From positions 1-40,460 of the forward strand of contig MAAF01000051.1 in NCBI GenBank assembly GCA_002163005.1: a stretch of 40,460 nucleotides of DNA, read 5' to 3'. The notes beneath the pieces are model-generated. The model did no database searches. It was not told the DNA's origin and was given only the letters and a program-made list of their open reading frames with translations. Both the position numbers and the translations under genes were made by a program. Source of the stretch: Colwellia psychrerythraea (GTDB lineage: Bacteria; Pseudomonadota; Gammaproteobacteria; Enterobacterales; Alteromonadaceae). The number at the start of each line of letters is the position of its first letter. The first letter of the stretch is position 1. Below are positions 19,020-29,455 of the stretch, piece by piece.

Positions 19020-20168
19020 TTATTTTCTAAGTTCTGCGCCATTAGCTGATGAAAGCTGTTGGCACAATTTCGCTACTTTCTGTCTTGCATCACTGTTTGC
19101 TGCACTCAAAGCAGCTTTAGCCATATTAGCTAAAGTTTCAGGCTGCTCAAATAGCTCGGTAATTAACACAGTGACACTCTCTTTATTCAATTTCACCTGT
19201 GGCAATAATTTTGCCGCTTCACGCTCGACCAGATAAAGCGCATTTTTTGTTTGATGATCATCTACTGCATGCGGCAGTGGTACAAAAATAGCAGGTGTTG
19301 CCGCCATCGCTAATTCTGAGACGGTTAAGGCTCCCGCACGACAAATTACAACATCTGCCCACTGATATGCTTCTGCCATATCAGTAATAAATTCAGTAAC
19401 TTTCACTTTTCCAGTCACAATGTCTTCTTTTACATAAGATGCTCTAACCTGTGCTTGATTACTTTCGCCCGTTTGGTGCCATATACAATATTGCTCATCA
19501 CTTCCTGATAAGTTTTTAAAACTATCGGGCATCACCTTATTTAAGATTTGAGCACCTAAACTCCCCCCCACCACGAGTATATTCTTACAGCCTCGATTGC
19601 TTTGCTCTGTATTTTTAGAGCCGACTGCTATTCGGCCAATTGACGCCCGTAAGGGATTGCCAACAACTTCTGCATCAACCCCATTAACAAAGGCATTAGG
19701 AAAAGCACAGCATACTTTATTGGCAATACGTGCTAACAAGCGATTACTTAATCCGGCCGCGGCATTTTGTTCATGAACGATTAGCGGTATTTTACTTAGC
19801 CATGCTGCCAAACCACCCGGTGCACTAGCATAACCACCCATACCTAAAACAACATCAGGTTTCACTGTTTTAATCACACGTCTTGCTTGAATCAACGACC
19901 GTAACAATTTAAAAGGCATAACAAGCATTGTTAATAACTTTTTGCCACGCAAACCGCTTATGTTAATAAAAGAAATATCATAACCATGCTCAGGAACAAT
20001 TTTAGCTTCCATACGGTCTGCGGTTCCCAGCCAATGGATTTTCCACCCTTGTGCTTTAAGTTCATCAGCAACCGCAATACCTGGGAATATATGACCGCCG
20101 GTACCACCAGCCATCACAAGTAAGGTTTTTGCTTTAACTTCTTCGCCTTTATTATGATTAGCATTCAT
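19020..20168 (-). CDS. murG: Lipid II synthase MurG (GlcNAc transferase)
   Basis: GT28 glycosyltransferase that adds GlcNAc to lipid I on the inner face of the membrane. The 382 residues have the N-terminal glycine loop GGTGGH (21-26), then HEQNAAAGLSNR and the second glycine loop GGSLGAQILN. The donor-binding CRAGALTVSELA and PLPHAVDDHQTKNA follow. A 14-residue polar leader precedes the conserved start. Its ATG overlaps the ftsW stop as TAATG, so translation is probably coupled. Confidence 0.97.
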   Translation of the reverse strand: MNANHNKGEEVKAKTLLVMAGGTGGHIFPGIAVADELKAQGWKIHWLGTADRMEAKIVPEHGYDISFINISGLRGKKLLTMLVMPFKLLRSLIQARRVIKTVKPDVVLGMGGYASAPGGLAAWLSKIPLIVHEQNAAAGLSNRLLARIANKVCCAFPNAFVNGVDAEVVGNPLRASIGRIAVGSKNTEQSNRGCKNILVVGGSLGAQILNKVMPDSFKNLSGSDEQYCIWHQTGESNQAQVRASYVKEDIVTGKVKVTEFITDMAEAYQWADVVICRAGALTVSELAMAATPAIFVPLPHAVDDHQTKNALYLVEREAAKLLPQVKLNKESVTVLITELFEQPETLANMAKAALSAANSDARQKVAKLCQQLSSANGAELRK

Positions 20169-21469
20169 TATTTATCACCACTTTTCTTAGCGTCTTTTTT
20201 AGTGCTTCTTTTTGAGCTAGTGGCTTGAATGCTCTGTAAACGAATTTCATGGTCGATGCGTATTAAAAGAACCAAGGCTAAAGTCATGACTATCATTGAA
20301 CTGCCACCATAACTAATCAGTGGCATTGTTAATCCTTTCGTCGGCACAATCCCTGCACTTGCGCCAATGTTTACTGCTGCTTGAAAACACATCCAAATAC
20401 CGATGGAATACGCTAAAAACCCTTCAAAGTATTTTTCTTTAGCCAGGGCATAACGCCCTAAAATAAGTGCTTTGTAAACCAAGGTCATACTCAGTAGTAA
20501 TACAACACTTATACCAACAAAACCGAATTCTTCTGCCAAAACCGCCATAACAAAATCGGTATGCGCTTCTGGCAAGTATTCTAATTTTTGTATGCTATTA
20601 CCTAACCCCTGACCTAATACTTCACCACGGCCATAAGCCATTAGTGATTGGGTTAGTTGATAACCACTGCCAAACGGGTCTTGCCATGGGTCTAAAAAGC
20701 TAGTCACTCGTCGCCAACGATAAGGTTCAAAATAAGCAAGCATTCCTAATGACGTTGCGCCAACTAGGGCCATAGCTAGAAATTGCCATAACTTAGCGCC
20801 AGCTAAAAATAACAAACCAAACGTGGTAACAAACATCACAATAACGGTGCCTAAATCCGGCTGTAATAATAACAATGCAGCCATAACACCAAAGACAATT
20901 AACGGCTTAATAAAACCTTTTAGATTTTCCATGACTTGTTCACGGCGACGAACGAGATAAGCAGATAAATAACAAAAGAAAAATAACTTTGCTGGCTCTG
21001 CTGCTTGCACCGTAATTGGGCCAAGAACTATCCAACGGGTTGAACCATTTACTGAGCGCCCTATGAGCAACACAGTAACAAGCAATACGATAGCAAAGCC
21101 TAATAAGTAACTACTATTTTTATGCCACCAAGACATAGGGATTTGTAGGGCAACACCGGCAACAGCAAGGCTTAAGCCAATATAGATACCGTGACGAATA
21201 ACAAAATGAAATGGATTATTAAATAAGCGTTCAGCCACCGGTATCGAAGAAGAAGCGACCATGACCAGTCCGACCATATACATGGTCAATCCCAGCACTA
21301 TAAAACTTCGATCAAAAGCACTTGCCCCATATTGATTTGAGTCCGCCATCAAACGGTTAATCCACTCAGGTAATGGTGGCACTGGTACTTGTGCGATGGT
21401 TTTTGTGATGACTTGTGTTGTTTCTAAAGTCAGCGTTCTCGCTAAGGCCATGGTTTTATCTAACGACAT
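20168..21469 (-). CDS. ftsW: Septal peptidoglycan glycosyltransferase FtsW (SEDS)
   Basis: Polytopic inner-membrane SEDS protein that polymerises lipid II at the septum with FtsI. The 433 residues contain about ten hydrophobic segments and an N-terminal cytoplasmic region of about 55 residues. Signatures include EPAKLFFFCYLSAYLVRR, LLQPDLGTVIV, YQLTQSLMAYGRG, LPEAHTDFVMAVLAEEFG and the C-terminal KGLTMPLISYGGSS. The Lys-rich tail is cytoplasmic. It overlaps murD upstream by 10 bp and murG downstream by 1 bp. Confidence 0.97.
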   Translation of the reverse strand: MSLDKTMALARTLTLETTQVITKTIAQVPVPPLPEWINRLMADSNQYGASAFDRSFIVLGLTMYMVGLVMVASSSIPVAERLFNNPFHFVIRHGIYIGLSLAVAGVALQIPMSWWHKNSSYLLGFAIVLLVTVLLIGRSVNGSTRWIVLGPITVQAAEPAKLFFFCYLSAYLVRRREQVMENLKGFIKPLIVFGVMAALLLLQPDLGTVIVMFVTTFGLLFLAGAKLWQFLAMALVGATSLGMLAYFEPYRWRRVTSFLDPWQDPFGSGYQLTQSLMAYGRGEVLGQGLGNSIQKLEYLPEAHTDFVMAVLAEEFGFVGISVVLLLSMTLVYKALILGRYALAKEKYFEGFLAYSIGIWMCFQAAVNIGASAGIVPTKGLTMPLISYGGSSMIVMTLALVLLIRIDHEIRLQSIQATSSKRSTKKDAKKSGDK

Positions 21470-22875
21470 GAGCCCTCCTTAGCGTTTACTGCAGCAATAA
21501 ATTGCTCACCCCGTACCATATAATTTTTGAACATATCGATACTAGCGCAGGCTGGTGAAAGTAATACCAAGTCACCATGCCTAGCTATTCGTTTAGCTTG
21601 ATTGACGGCCTCTTTCAGGCTATCAACTTGAATAACATCACGCATTAAACTGGCAATTTCAGCACCATCTTTACCTAAAGTAATTAATTGACTTACGTCT
21701 CGCTTTAAAATGCTTTTCAGCGCTGAAAAATCAGCGCCTTTGCCATCGCCACCAGCAATAAGGATTAGTTTATTTTTACCTGTTAGGGTTGGAGCCAATC
21801 CCGAAATCGCTGCCAGTGTTGCACCAACATTGGTTGCTTTAGAATCATTAATCCATTGAATGTTATCGTCACTCGCCACACGTTGACAACGATGAGCTAA
21901 GCCAGTAAATCCAGCAAGGTTTTCTGTCATGAGTGATAATGACCAACCTGCACAGTAACCAAGCGCTAAAGCTGCCATATAATTCAGCGCATTATGCATA
22001 CCAGCAAGTGGTAATTGATCTATCGAAATTAATGCTTGGTCACCAAACATTAACACCTGTTTATGATCTATGATTGTCAGACCAAAATGGCCTTGCTCTG
22101 GTTTGTTTAAACCAAAAGAAATTGTTTCTTGTCCTGCAACTAAGCTTTTAGTTGCTTGATCTTCTCTACTAACCACAGCAACTTTAGCTTGTGGATAAAT
22201 GCCTTGTTTAATCGCTTGATAATTCGCTAAGGTTTTATGTCTATCTAAGTGATCATCACTTAGGTTAAGCACACTAGCAGCAATAGCTTGCATGCTAGAT
22301 AATGTTTCTAATTGAAAACTAGAAAGCTCGACAATGGCAGTATCTGGCTGATGAGCACCCTGAGCATCACCCGCATGTTTTAGTTGTAGCAGATCAAGTA
22401 TTGGCTCTCCAATGTTACCCGCCAATGCAGCATTAACACCAATAACTTTTGCTAGATAAGCGAGCAGTGACACTACCGTAGACTTACCATTAGAGCCAGT
22501 GACTGCCAACATATTCATAGGATTACTACGGCTATAATTGACTAGGCAAAATAATTCAACATCACCTATGACTTGGCAGTGCTTTGAAATAAGTGCAGCA
22601 AGACCTTCATTAACTAAATCAATGCCAGGGCTAGCTACGATAATATCAGCATTAGAAATTAAGCTTTGTTGCCATTGACCGAAAACAAATTTAGCGTTTG
22701 GATAATCATTCTCGTATTGAGTTTGTTCTTCAGTATTTGCAAAAGGCATAGGTCGTGAATCATTAACAGCAAATGACAAATCTTGTGCGTGCAAAAAACG
22801 TAGGCATGACAAACCTGTCATTCCTGCTCCTAGCACGACAATATTTTTATCTTTAAACGCTGTTAACCAAGTCAT
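21460..22875 (-). CDS. murD: UDP-MurNAc-L-Ala--D-glutamate ligase
   Basis: Adds D-Glu to UDP-MurNAc-L-Ala. The 471 residues include the N-terminal UDP-binding domain (NIVVLGAGMTGLSC) and the P-loop TGSNGKST (126-133). LSDDHLDRHKTLANY, LAHRCQRV, WINDSKATNVGAT and the C-terminal LLSPACASIDMFKNYMVRGEQF complete the MurD set. It is preceded by an 83-bp spacer made almost entirely of a 14-bp tandem repeat. The ribosome site is weak (AAG close to the ATG). Confidence 0.97.
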   Translation of the reverse strand: MTWLTAFKDKNIVVLGAGMTGLSCLRFLHAQDLSFAVNDSRPMPFANTEEQTQYENDYPNAKFVFGQWQQSLISNADIIVASPGIDLVNEGLAALISKHCQVIGDVELFCLVNYSRSNPMNMLAVTGSNGKSTVVSLLAYLAKVIGVNAALAGNIGEPILDLLQLKHAGDAQGAHQPDTAIVELSSFQLETLSSMQAIAASVLNLSDDHLDRHKTLANYQAIKQGIYPQAKVAVVSREDQATKSLVAGQETISFGLNKPEQGHFGLTIIDHKQVLMFGDQALISIDQLPLAGMHNALNYMAALALGYCAGWSLSLMTENLAGFTGLAHRCQRVASDDNIQWINDSKATNVGATLAAISGLAPTLTGKNKLILIAGGDGKGADFSALKSILKRDVSQLITLGKDGAEIASLMRDVIQVDSLKEAVNQAKRIARHGDLVLLSPACASIDMFKNYMVRGEQFIAAVNAKEGSCR

Positions 22876-22880
22876 AACTT

Positions 22881-22964
22881 ATTTTAATTTACCTTATTTT
22901 GCTTAACGATCTTTGTTTAGCATTATTTATCTAACGGTTTTTATTTAGCGATTTTTATTTAACG
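22881..22964 (-). repeat. 14-bp tandem repeat (6 units) between mraY and murD
   Basis: Read on the minus strand, six consecutive 14-bp units run from the last codons of mraY to 5 bp before the murD ATG. Units one, two and five begin CGTTAAATAAAAAT, CGCTAAATAAAAAC and CGTTAAGCAAAATA. Units three, four and six are more diverged. The period is exactly 14 and the array fills the spacer. The first unit includes the mraY stop codon. Copy number may vary between strains, which would move murD relative to mraY. Confidence 0.75.
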
Positions 22965-24041
22965 TAACTTCAAGGTCGCTAAACCTATCAGTACTAATAT
23001 CAGTGAAATAATCCAGAAACGAACAATGACTCGCGGCTCTGGCCAGCCTTTTAATTCGTAGTGGTGATGAATTGGCGCCATACGGAAAATACGCTGACCG
23101 CGCATTTTATATGAGCCAACCTGTAAAATGACTGAGACGGTCTCCATAACAAAAACACCACCCATAATAAATAAAACTAACTCTTGGCGAACAAGTATCG
23201 CAATAACACCGAGTGCTGCGCCTAACGAAAGAGAGCCTACATCGCCCATAAAGACTTGTGCTGGATAAGTGTTAAACCACAAAAAGCCTAACCCTGCACC
23301 TACAATTGCGGTACAAACGACGACTAACTCACTTGTTAAGGCTATATGTGGAATATTTAAGTAACTTGAAAAATTTACATTACCCGTGACATAAGCAAAT
23401 AATGCAAAAGCCCCCGCAACCATAATGGTAGGCACAATGGCTAAGCCGTCAAGACCATCAGTTAAGTTAACCGCATTTGAGGTGCCGACAATAACGAAAT
23501 AGCTCATTACCACATAAAAGATGCCTAACTGCGGTAATAACTCTTTCATAAAGGGTACTAATAACGCTGTTTCATTAGGGCTTTGTGCAATAAAATATAA
23601 AAATATCGCCGTGCTTAAACCGATAACGGTTTGCCAAAAATATTTCCAACGAGCTATTAGACCATTCGCGTCTTTACGAATGACCTTACGATAATCGTCC
23701 ACAAAACCAACAATACCAAAGCTCACTATGACGAATAACACCACCCAAACATAAATATTGCTTAAATCGGCCCATAGTAAAACACTGATCACAATGGAAG
23801 CGAGTATTAACAGACCGCCCATAGTGGGCGTACCTGATTTAGATAAATGACTTTCAGGACCATCATCTCTTACCGTTTGACCAATTTGCATTTTTTGCAA
23901 ATAACGAATAAGTTTAGGACCAAAATACAATGATATAAACAACGCGGTTAGCGTGCTGACAATGGCGCGAAATGTTAAATAGGAGAAAACATTAAACGCT
24001 GAATAAAATTGAGTTAAATACTCACCTAACCACAATAACAT
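22959..24041 (-). CDS. mraY: Phospho-MurNAc-pentapeptide transferase MraY
   Basis: Inner-membrane enzyme that moves phospho-MurNAc-pentapeptide onto undecaprenyl phosphate to form lipid I. The 360 residues match E. coli MraY in length. They have about ten membrane segments. [40 protein letters not shown] and the catalytic-loop motif [13 protein letters not shown] are all present. The ATG overlaps the murF stop as TAATG. Confidence 0.98.
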   Translation of the reverse strand: MLLWLGEYLTQFYSAFNVFSYLTFRAIVSTLTALFISLYFGPKLIRYLQKMQIGQTVRDDGPESHLSKSGTPTMGGLLILASIVISVLLWADLSNIYVWVVLFVIVSFGIVGFVDDYRKVIRKDANGLIARWKYFWQTVIGLSTAIFLYFIAQSPNETALLVPFMKELLPQLGIFYVVMSYFVIVGTSNAVNLTDGLDGLAIVPTIMVAGAFALFAYVTGNVNFSSYLNIPHIALTSELVVVCTAIVGAGLGFLWFNTYPAQVFMGDVGSLSLGAALGVIAILVRQELVLFIMGGVFVMETVSVILQVGSYKMRGQRIFRMAPIHHHYELKGWPEPRVIVRFWIISLILVLIGLATLKLR

Positions 24042-25627
24042 TAAGCCATACCTTCTTTACTTTGATTATCACTAGCTTGAGTTTTGCTAACTTTATTTTT
24101 ACTAGCCATACTTTCTTGGCTAGTACTGTGTTCTTGATTTAACGCTTGCTGGGCATTCATTTGTTCAAACCAATCAATAATTTTTGTCACTACGTGCTCC
24201 ATATGTGCACTTCGAGAGCCTTTAACTAAAATGGCTATATCTTGCTGCCCAGCAGATAACTGCTCGTTTAGCATATTAAGTAAATGATCCATCAAATTAG
24301 CTCTTTGATTAAAATGCTGACTTTGATCATTTTTGTCATTATCTTTAGCAAAAGCATCACTGGCACTTTGACTTAATATCCCTAATGACAATAGAGTATT
24401 TAACCGTAAGTGCTTAGCAAACTCGCCAAGCTCTTGATGGTAGCTGCGCGCTTCGCTACCTAGCTCGCCCATATCGCCTAGAATAAGTAATTGCTTACCT
24501 GAATAATTTGATAATAATTGCACGGCCGCTTTTGCTGATTCAAGATTAGCGTTATAGCTATCATCAATGAGTTTGATGTTGCAGCCCGTTTTTGTGTCTT
24601 TTAATTGATGTAAATTTAATCGACCTTTTACCGGCTGCATCTGTGCTAAACCTAATTGGATGTCTTCAAGGCTGGCGCCAAACTCTAGCGCGATACAAGC
24701 AGCAGCAACCGCATTACAAACATTATGCTTGCCAGGTACGGTTAAAGTAACAACACAAGAGCCCTGCTCGCTCTGCAAGGTAAAACTTGCACAGCCATTT
24801 TCGTCTAAGCTGACATTTTCGCTATAACAGTTGGCTTTATTAACACAAGAAAAGGTACGAACCGTTTTATCCGTTAAGCGCCATTGCCATTTACTGGTGT
24901 ACTTGGTGTCTTGGTTATACAGAGCAACACCATTTTTGCCAAGACCTGAAAATATCTCGCCTTTAGCGCGCGCTACGCCAGATAAATCGCCAAACCCTTC
25001 TAAATGCGCTGCGGCAATATTATTAATCACGGCAACGTCTGGCTGAGTTAATGCTGTGGTATAAGCAATTTCACCCATGTGATTAGCGCCCATTTCAATA
25101 ACAGCAAAATCATGACTATTATCTAAACGAAGTAAGGTTAAGGGCACGCCGATATCATTATTGAAGTTACCATTGGTTGCTAATACCTTACCTAAGCGCG
25201 ATAAAATAGCCGCAACCATTTCTTTAACCGTTGTTTTTCCACTACTACCGGTAATACCCACCGTTTTAGGGGCGACCTCTTTTTTAACAAAAGCGGCAAT
25301 TTTACCTAGGGCAATACGGGTATCGCTAACAACTAATTGTGCCGTATCTGTTACCTCGCTCAGGTGATGGTCAACAATGAGTAATTGACAGCCTTGTGTG
25401 ATCACTTGCTGGGCAAAGCGGTGTCCATCAAAGCTAGGGCCTTTGAGCGCTAAAAAAGCAGTTACTTTGTCAGAATTTTCAACAATGGCGCGACTATCTG
25501 TGACTAAATCATCAATAGTCGAGTCGTCGATAACTAGATTATCGAGGCTTAACTCAGTTTGTTTTTCTGGAACAATGAGCTCGCCATCCGTAACTTTAGC
25601 TAAAGTAGCCAGTGAAAGTGTGATCAT
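24041..25627 (-). CDS. murF: UDP-MurNAc-tripeptide--D-Ala-D-Ala ligase
   Basis: Adds D-Ala-D-Ala to UDP-MurNAc-tripeptide, the last cytoplasmic step of the pentapeptide. The P-loop is TGSSGKTT (126-133). [26 protein letters not shown] and ILGDMGELG are typical. At 528 residues it is about 75 longer than E. coli MurF. The extra length is low-complexity sequence near residues 28-42, a polar insert before the C-terminal end, and a Ser/Gln/Lys-rich tail of about 40 residues (from [12 protein letters not shown] on). The core looks intact. It overlaps murE by 4 bp (ATGA) and mraY by 1 bp. Confidence 0.96.
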   Translation of the reverse strand: MITLSLATLAKVTDGELIVPEKQTELSLDNLVIDDSTIDDLVTDSRAIVENSDKVTAFLALKGPSFDGHRFAQQVITQGCQLLIVDHHLSEVTDTAQLVVSDTRIALGKIAAFVKKEVAPKTVGITGSSGKTTVKEMVAAILSRLGKVLATNGNFNNDIGVPLTLLRLDNSHDFAVIEMGANHMGEIAYTTALTQPDVAVINNIAAAHLEGFGDLSGVARAKGEIFSGLGKNGVALYNQDTKYTSKWQWRLTDKTVRTFSCVNKANCYSENVSLDENGCASFTLQSEQGSCVVTLTVPGKHNVCNAVAAACIALEFGASLEDIQLGLAQMQPVKGRLNLHQLKDTKTGCNIKLIDDSYNANLESAKAAVQLLSNYSGKQLLILGDMGELGSEARSYHQELGEFAKHLRLNTLLSLGILSQSASDAFAKDNDKNDQSQHFNQRANLMDHLLNMLNEQLSAGQQDIAILVKGSRSAHMEHVVTKIIDWFEQMNAQQALNQEHSTSQESMASKNKVSKTQASDNQSKEGMA

Positions 25628-27240
25628 AAGTTTGCCTCATCAGGCAATGGGGCTATTGAGGCTAAGCCAGCGTGCTGTTGATAAAAGTTAGTCACCACTA
25701 AGCGTTCGTTATAAGCTAATTTCTGTGTACCAATGATTGCACCATGTTCATCATGCTTAGCAACAATGACATAATCTTCATGGCCTTTGCCTGCCAATAA
25801 TACGATATCGCCAGCTTGCGCTTTATTCAGTGTCTTCAATACGGCTTGTTCTCTTTCTAAAATAATCGTTATTTGCTCGGCATCAGGATTGCTAAAACCG
25901 GCAACAATATCATTTGCTATCAATTGAGCATCTTCACTACGCGGATTATCATTGGTAACGACCAAATAATCAGCATACTTTTCTGCCGCTTGTGCCATTA
26001 AGGGTCTTTTGCCTTTATCTCTATCTCCGCCGCAACCAAAGACAACATAAAGCTCACCTGCACAATGTTGACGACAGGCTTGCAATGCTTTTTCCAACGC
26101 ATCTGGAGTATGAGCATAATCAACAACAGCAGTTGCTAAATTTTTAGCACTGGTTGCTTCCATTCGCCCAGCGATCGCACTTACCTGAGCAACTAAATGA
26201 GGAAGTTCACTTAACGGTATGCCTTGGATAAGCAACACACTGATAGCCGCCAATAAATTATCAATATTGAAATCACCCAATAATGGGCTGGTAATATCAA
26301 CATTGCCTAAATGGCTCGCTAAGGTAAAAGATACACCATGACTATGATGTTTAATCGCGTTAGCCGTTACAAAATGTTTATAAGTATTGATGTTGCTTTC
26401 ACGGCCATAAAGCCAAATAACTTGTTGTTCCGGCCAGTTTTTTAACCATTGTTTTGCTTGTTTGTCATCAAAGTTCACTACTGCAACTTGCTTACTATCC
26501 GCGGTAAAAATCTGCTTTTTAGTTTCACCATAACTTGCCATAGAGCCATGGTAATCAAGATGGTCTCGGCTTAAATTGGTGAACAGTGCTATATCAAATA
26601 AGTCTGCTTGAACGCGATTTTGTGATAAAGCATGTGAAGACACTTCCATCGCTACATAGCTAAACTTGCCATGGACAGAGTGCTCATCATTAAAACGGTA
26701 AAATAATTGGTGTAACTCACAGGCACTAGGAGTAGTATTTTCTAAAGGGTGTAACTTATCGATACTACCTGCACCATTAGTACCTATAACGGCACAAGGT
26801 TTATCGGAAATACTGAGCATCTGAGCTAATAACTGACTGGTGGTAGTTTTACCATTGGTACCGGTAATGCCCACTAGCGTCATATTATCTTGCGGCGCTT
26901 GATAGTAGTTTTTTGTAAGGGTGAATAAATGCTGGTTAAGTTGATAAAACTTAACCATAGCTACATTGTTCCCGCTTGACGCAATAACAACGTCACCATG
27001 TTCGCTGCTGTTTTCACACTCAGCCAGGACTAACTTTGCACCTTGCTTAATTGCTTGCTCAATGTATTGGCGACCATCTTGATCATGACCAATAATGGCG
27101 CAGAAAATATCACCTTCGACAATGGCTCTACTATCGTTGTGAAGATCACCACACCAGCCACTTAAATTTATTGTACTGGGTAGAGCAATGGAAAATTGCG
27201 TTAAGCAAGTGAATATATTTTGTGTAGCAGGCTTAGGCAT
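25624..27240 (-). CDS. murE: UDP-MurNAc-tripeptide synthetase, meso-DAP-adding
   Basis: Adds meso-diaminopimelate to UDP-MurNAc-L-Ala-D-Glu. The 538 residues show the P-loop GTNGKTTT (127-134), AMEVSSHALSQNRV, NLSRDHLDYHGSM and VDYAHTPDALEKAL. The DNPR motif at 431-434 marks the meso-DAP-specific enzymes (lysine-adding MurE has a different motif). This fits a Gram-negative cell wall. It overlaps ftsI upstream by 8 bp and murF downstream by 4 bp. Confidence 0.97.
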   Translation of the reverse strand: MPKPATQNIFTCLTQFSIALPSTINLSGWCGDLHNDSRAIVEGDIFCAIIGHDQDGRQYIEQAIKQGAKLVLAECENSSEHGDVVIASSGNNVAMVKFYQLNQHLFTLTKNYYQAPQDNMTLVGITGTNGKTTTSQLLAQMLSISDKPCAVIGTNGAGSIDKLHPLENTTPSACELHQLFYRFNDEHSVHGKFSYVAMEVSSHALSQNRVQADLFDIALFTNLSRDHLDYHGSMASYGETKKQIFTADSKQVAVVNFDDKQAKQWLKNWPEQQVIWLYGRESNINTYKHFVTANAIKHHSHGVSFTLASHLGNVDITSPLLGDFNIDNLLAAISVLLIQGIPLSELPHLVAQVSAIAGRMEATSAKNLATAVVDYAHTPDALEKALQACRQHCAGELYVVFGCGGDRDKGKRPLMAQAAEKYADYLVVTNDNPRSEDAQLIANDIVAGFSNPDAEQITIILEREQAVLKTLNKAQAGDIVLLAGKGHEDYVIVAKHDEHGAIIGTQKLAYNERLVVTNFYQQHAGLASIAPLPDEANL

Positions 27241-29008
27241 GATGCTCTCCTACTACTGGTTTTTGTGCTGGATGCGAGAGCTTAATGTGTTTACTGGCTG
27301 TTCGTGATTTTTGTGCATCTGGGGCGACATTAAGTACACGTAAAGCACCTTTCATTACCCGTGAAAATACCGGTGCGGCAACTTCGCCACCATGATAAAG
27401 ATCACCACTTGGTTCGTTAATTACCACAACGACAACTATTTCGGGATTAGAAATGGGTGCAATGCCGGCAAATAAAGCGACATAATCATTACCATAGCCG
27501 CCCGCAACGGCTTTAATTGAGGTGCCCGTCTTACCACCAACGCGATAGCCGTCAATTTTCGCTTTCGGTACATGCTCATCGACCACTGCTTCAAGCATAT
27601 GAGTAATAGCGAGACTATTTTTAGCAGAGAAAATTCTTTCCTGATCTTCTAGGTCAGTCGTTTCACCATTGTTTTTAACTATGGTTAATCTACGTTTTAT
27701 TCCGCCATTAGCGAGAGCCATATAAAAACGTGTTAATTGCGCAGGAGTAATCGCAAGTCCCGCGCCCCAAGAGAGGGTTGCTAATTCGAACTTAGACCAA
27801 CGACTTCTATCATGCATCATCCCAACGCTTTCACCAACTAGGTTAGTGCCTGTATCATCAGCAAAGCCAGCGTCAAAAAATTTAGTTAACAGATAATCCT
27901 TTGGCACAGAGAGCGCCAATTTAGTAGTACCCATATTTGATGAGGTGACCAAGATTTCTTCAATCGATAACTTACCACGATTAATAGGGTCACTTACTCG
28001 ACGTCCGCCTAAACGCATCCAACCAGGGCTGGTATTTATAATAGAATTAGCCTTAGCTGAACCAAATTCTAACGCGGTTAATGCAGTGAGTGGTTTCATG
28101 GTAGATCCAGGCTCGTAAATATCGGTAATCGCACGATTTCTAAAGCGATGAATTGCCGTATTACGACGGTTATTTGGGTTATAAGACGGACTATTGGTCA
28201 TAGCCAATATCTCACCGGTATGAATATTAGCTACCACAACTGAGCCCGAAGTCGCTTTAAATGCTTGCACTGCACCTTTGAGTTCTTTATAAGCTATGGC
28301 TTGAATACGTTGGTCGATACTTAAGGTAATATCTTGCGCTTGTTCTGGTTCTTCAACAGAAATAATTTCAATTTTGCGGCCTTTGGCATCTTTTCTAAAA
28401 CGTTTAGCGCCGCCTGTACCAGTGAGTAATTCATCGTACATACGCTCGATGCCTTCGATACCTTTATCATCAACATTGGTAAAACCAATAAGGTGAGCAC
28501 TAATTTCACCGGTAGGGTAAAAACGCTTCGATTCTTTACGTAAATGTATTCCGGGGATTTTTAATTCTTTGATGTAACTCGCCATGGCTGGCGAAATTTT
28601 ACGCTCTAGATAAATAAAACGTTTACGTGGGTTTTTAACCACACGAGCGATCAATTTATTAATATCTTGATCAAGTACGTCTGCAAGGGCTTGCCAATGT
28701 TTGGTCATAGCGATAGCATTATTATCCATAATAATCTTAGGATCAGCCCAAACGGTTTCCACCGGTACACTAATAGCAAGCTCAGCGCCATTTCGATCAA
28801 CAATTGAACCGCGCTGAACAGTATTAGCAGCAACACGTAAAGAGCGTAAGTCGCCTTGTTTTTTCAGCATTTCAGGTTCAATAATTTGGATATAGGCGGT
28901 TCGCGCCATCAAACTGATATAAATAAGAGCAACAACAGCCAGCACTAAATAATAACGCCATGGGGCGGTATTTAGTGGGTTATTGTTTTTGGCTGCTTTT
29001 TTATTCAC
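27233..29008 (-). CDS. ftsI: Septal transpeptidase FtsI (PBP3)
   Basis: Class B penicillin-binding protein that cross-links septal peptidoglycan with FtsW. The 591 residues have a short cytoplasmic tail and one membrane segment (about 18-38). The N-terminal pedestal domain (RGSIVDRNGAELAIS, then FYPTGEISAHLIGFTN) precedes the transpeptidase domain. The catalytic motifs are STMK (Ser302-Lys305), SSN (356-358) and KTG (493-495), close to E. coli numbering. The start codon is GTG with GGAG only 4 bp ahead. A 136-bp gap with a palindrome separates it from ftsL. The tail of about 30 residues is polar. Confidence 0.97.
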   Translation of the reverse strand: MNKKAAKNNNPLNTAPWRYYLVLAVVALIYISLMARTAYIQIIEPEMLKKQGDLRSLRVAANTVQRGSIVDRNGAELAISVPVETVWADPKIIMDNNAIAMTKHWQALADVLDQDINKLIARVVKNPRKRFIYLERKISPAMASYIKELKIPGIHLRKESKRFYPTGEISAHLIGFTNVDDKGIEGIERMYDELLTGTGGAKRFRKDAKGRKIEIISVEEPEQAQDITLSIDQRIQAIAYKELKGAVQAFKATSGSVVVANIHTGEILAMTNSPSYNPNNRRNTAIHRFRNRAITDIYEPGSTMKPLTALTALEFGSAKANSIINTSPGWMRLGGRRVSDPINRGKLSIEEILVTSSNMGTTKLALSVPKDYLLTKFFDAGFADDTGTNLVGESVGMMHDRSRWSKFELATLSWGAGLAITPAQLTRFYMALANGGIKRRLTIVKNNGETTDLEDQERIFSAKNSLAITHMLEAVVDEHVPKAKIDGYRVGGKTGTSIKAVAGGYGNDYVALFAGIAPISNPEIVVVVVINEPSGDLYHGGEVAAPVFSRVMKGALRVLNVAPDAQKSRTASKHIKLSHPAQKPVVGEHHA

Positions 29009-29115
29009 ACCGCTCCATATCTATTATTGTTTTGCTATTGCCTAACTTATGCCTAGTTTATATCTGACTCAAACCCGACTAAAGTTTTTATATTTTTTAA
29101 TTATGAACTTGTTCT

Positions 29116-29130
29116 TTCAAGTAACTTGAA
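29116..29130. promoter_or_regulatory. Palindrome in the ftsL-ftsI spacer
   Basis: TTCAAGT (29116-29122) and ACTTGAA (29124-29130) are perfect 7-bp arms around one base, in an AT-rich 136-bp gap inside an otherwise tight operon. It is too tight to form a stable hairpin and looks more like a protein-binding site. No factor can be named. Confidence 0.3.
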
Positions 29131-29144
29131 CCTAAATTCTGCTT

Positions 29145-29453
29145 TTATTCCAAGGTAACAATCACTTCTGAATTCCCATTCGGGCGTTTCATACCCAATA
29201 GCTTTTTTGCTTTACTCTCAATTGCGCTGTGCTCTGCCAAACTACTTTGTTCTAATAATAAGTTGCGCCACTCAATATTTAAGTCATCTTTTTGTGACAA
29301 TAAGACTTCAAGCTCACTGGTTGTCTGTCGATTGACATGACTGTAATAAATCACAGAAAACGAAGACATTACTACAAACAACAACAAGATATAAGTAACG
29401 CTATAACGGACAATATCTTGCCAAATATCAAAAACTAAGGCACGCGCAGCCAT
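29145..29453 (-). CDS. ftsL: Cell division protein FtsL
   Basis: Small bitopic divisome protein that forms the FtsQLB complex and activates FtsWI. The 102 residues have a cytoplasmic N-terminus of about 18 residues and one membrane segment (about 19-38, YSVTYILLLFVVMSSFSVIY). A periplasmic coiled coil (about 42-75) follows, then the conserved AKKLLGMKRP near the end. Its place between rsmH and ftsI, 2 bp after rsmH, makes the assignment secure despite low sequence conservation in the family. Confidence 0.92.
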   Translation of the reverse strand: MAARALVFDIWQDIVRYSVTYILLLFVVMSSFSVIYYSHVNRQTTSELEVLLSQKDDLNIEWRNLLLEQSSLAEHSAIESKAKKLLGMKRPNGNSEVIVTLE

Positions 29454-29455
29454 AA

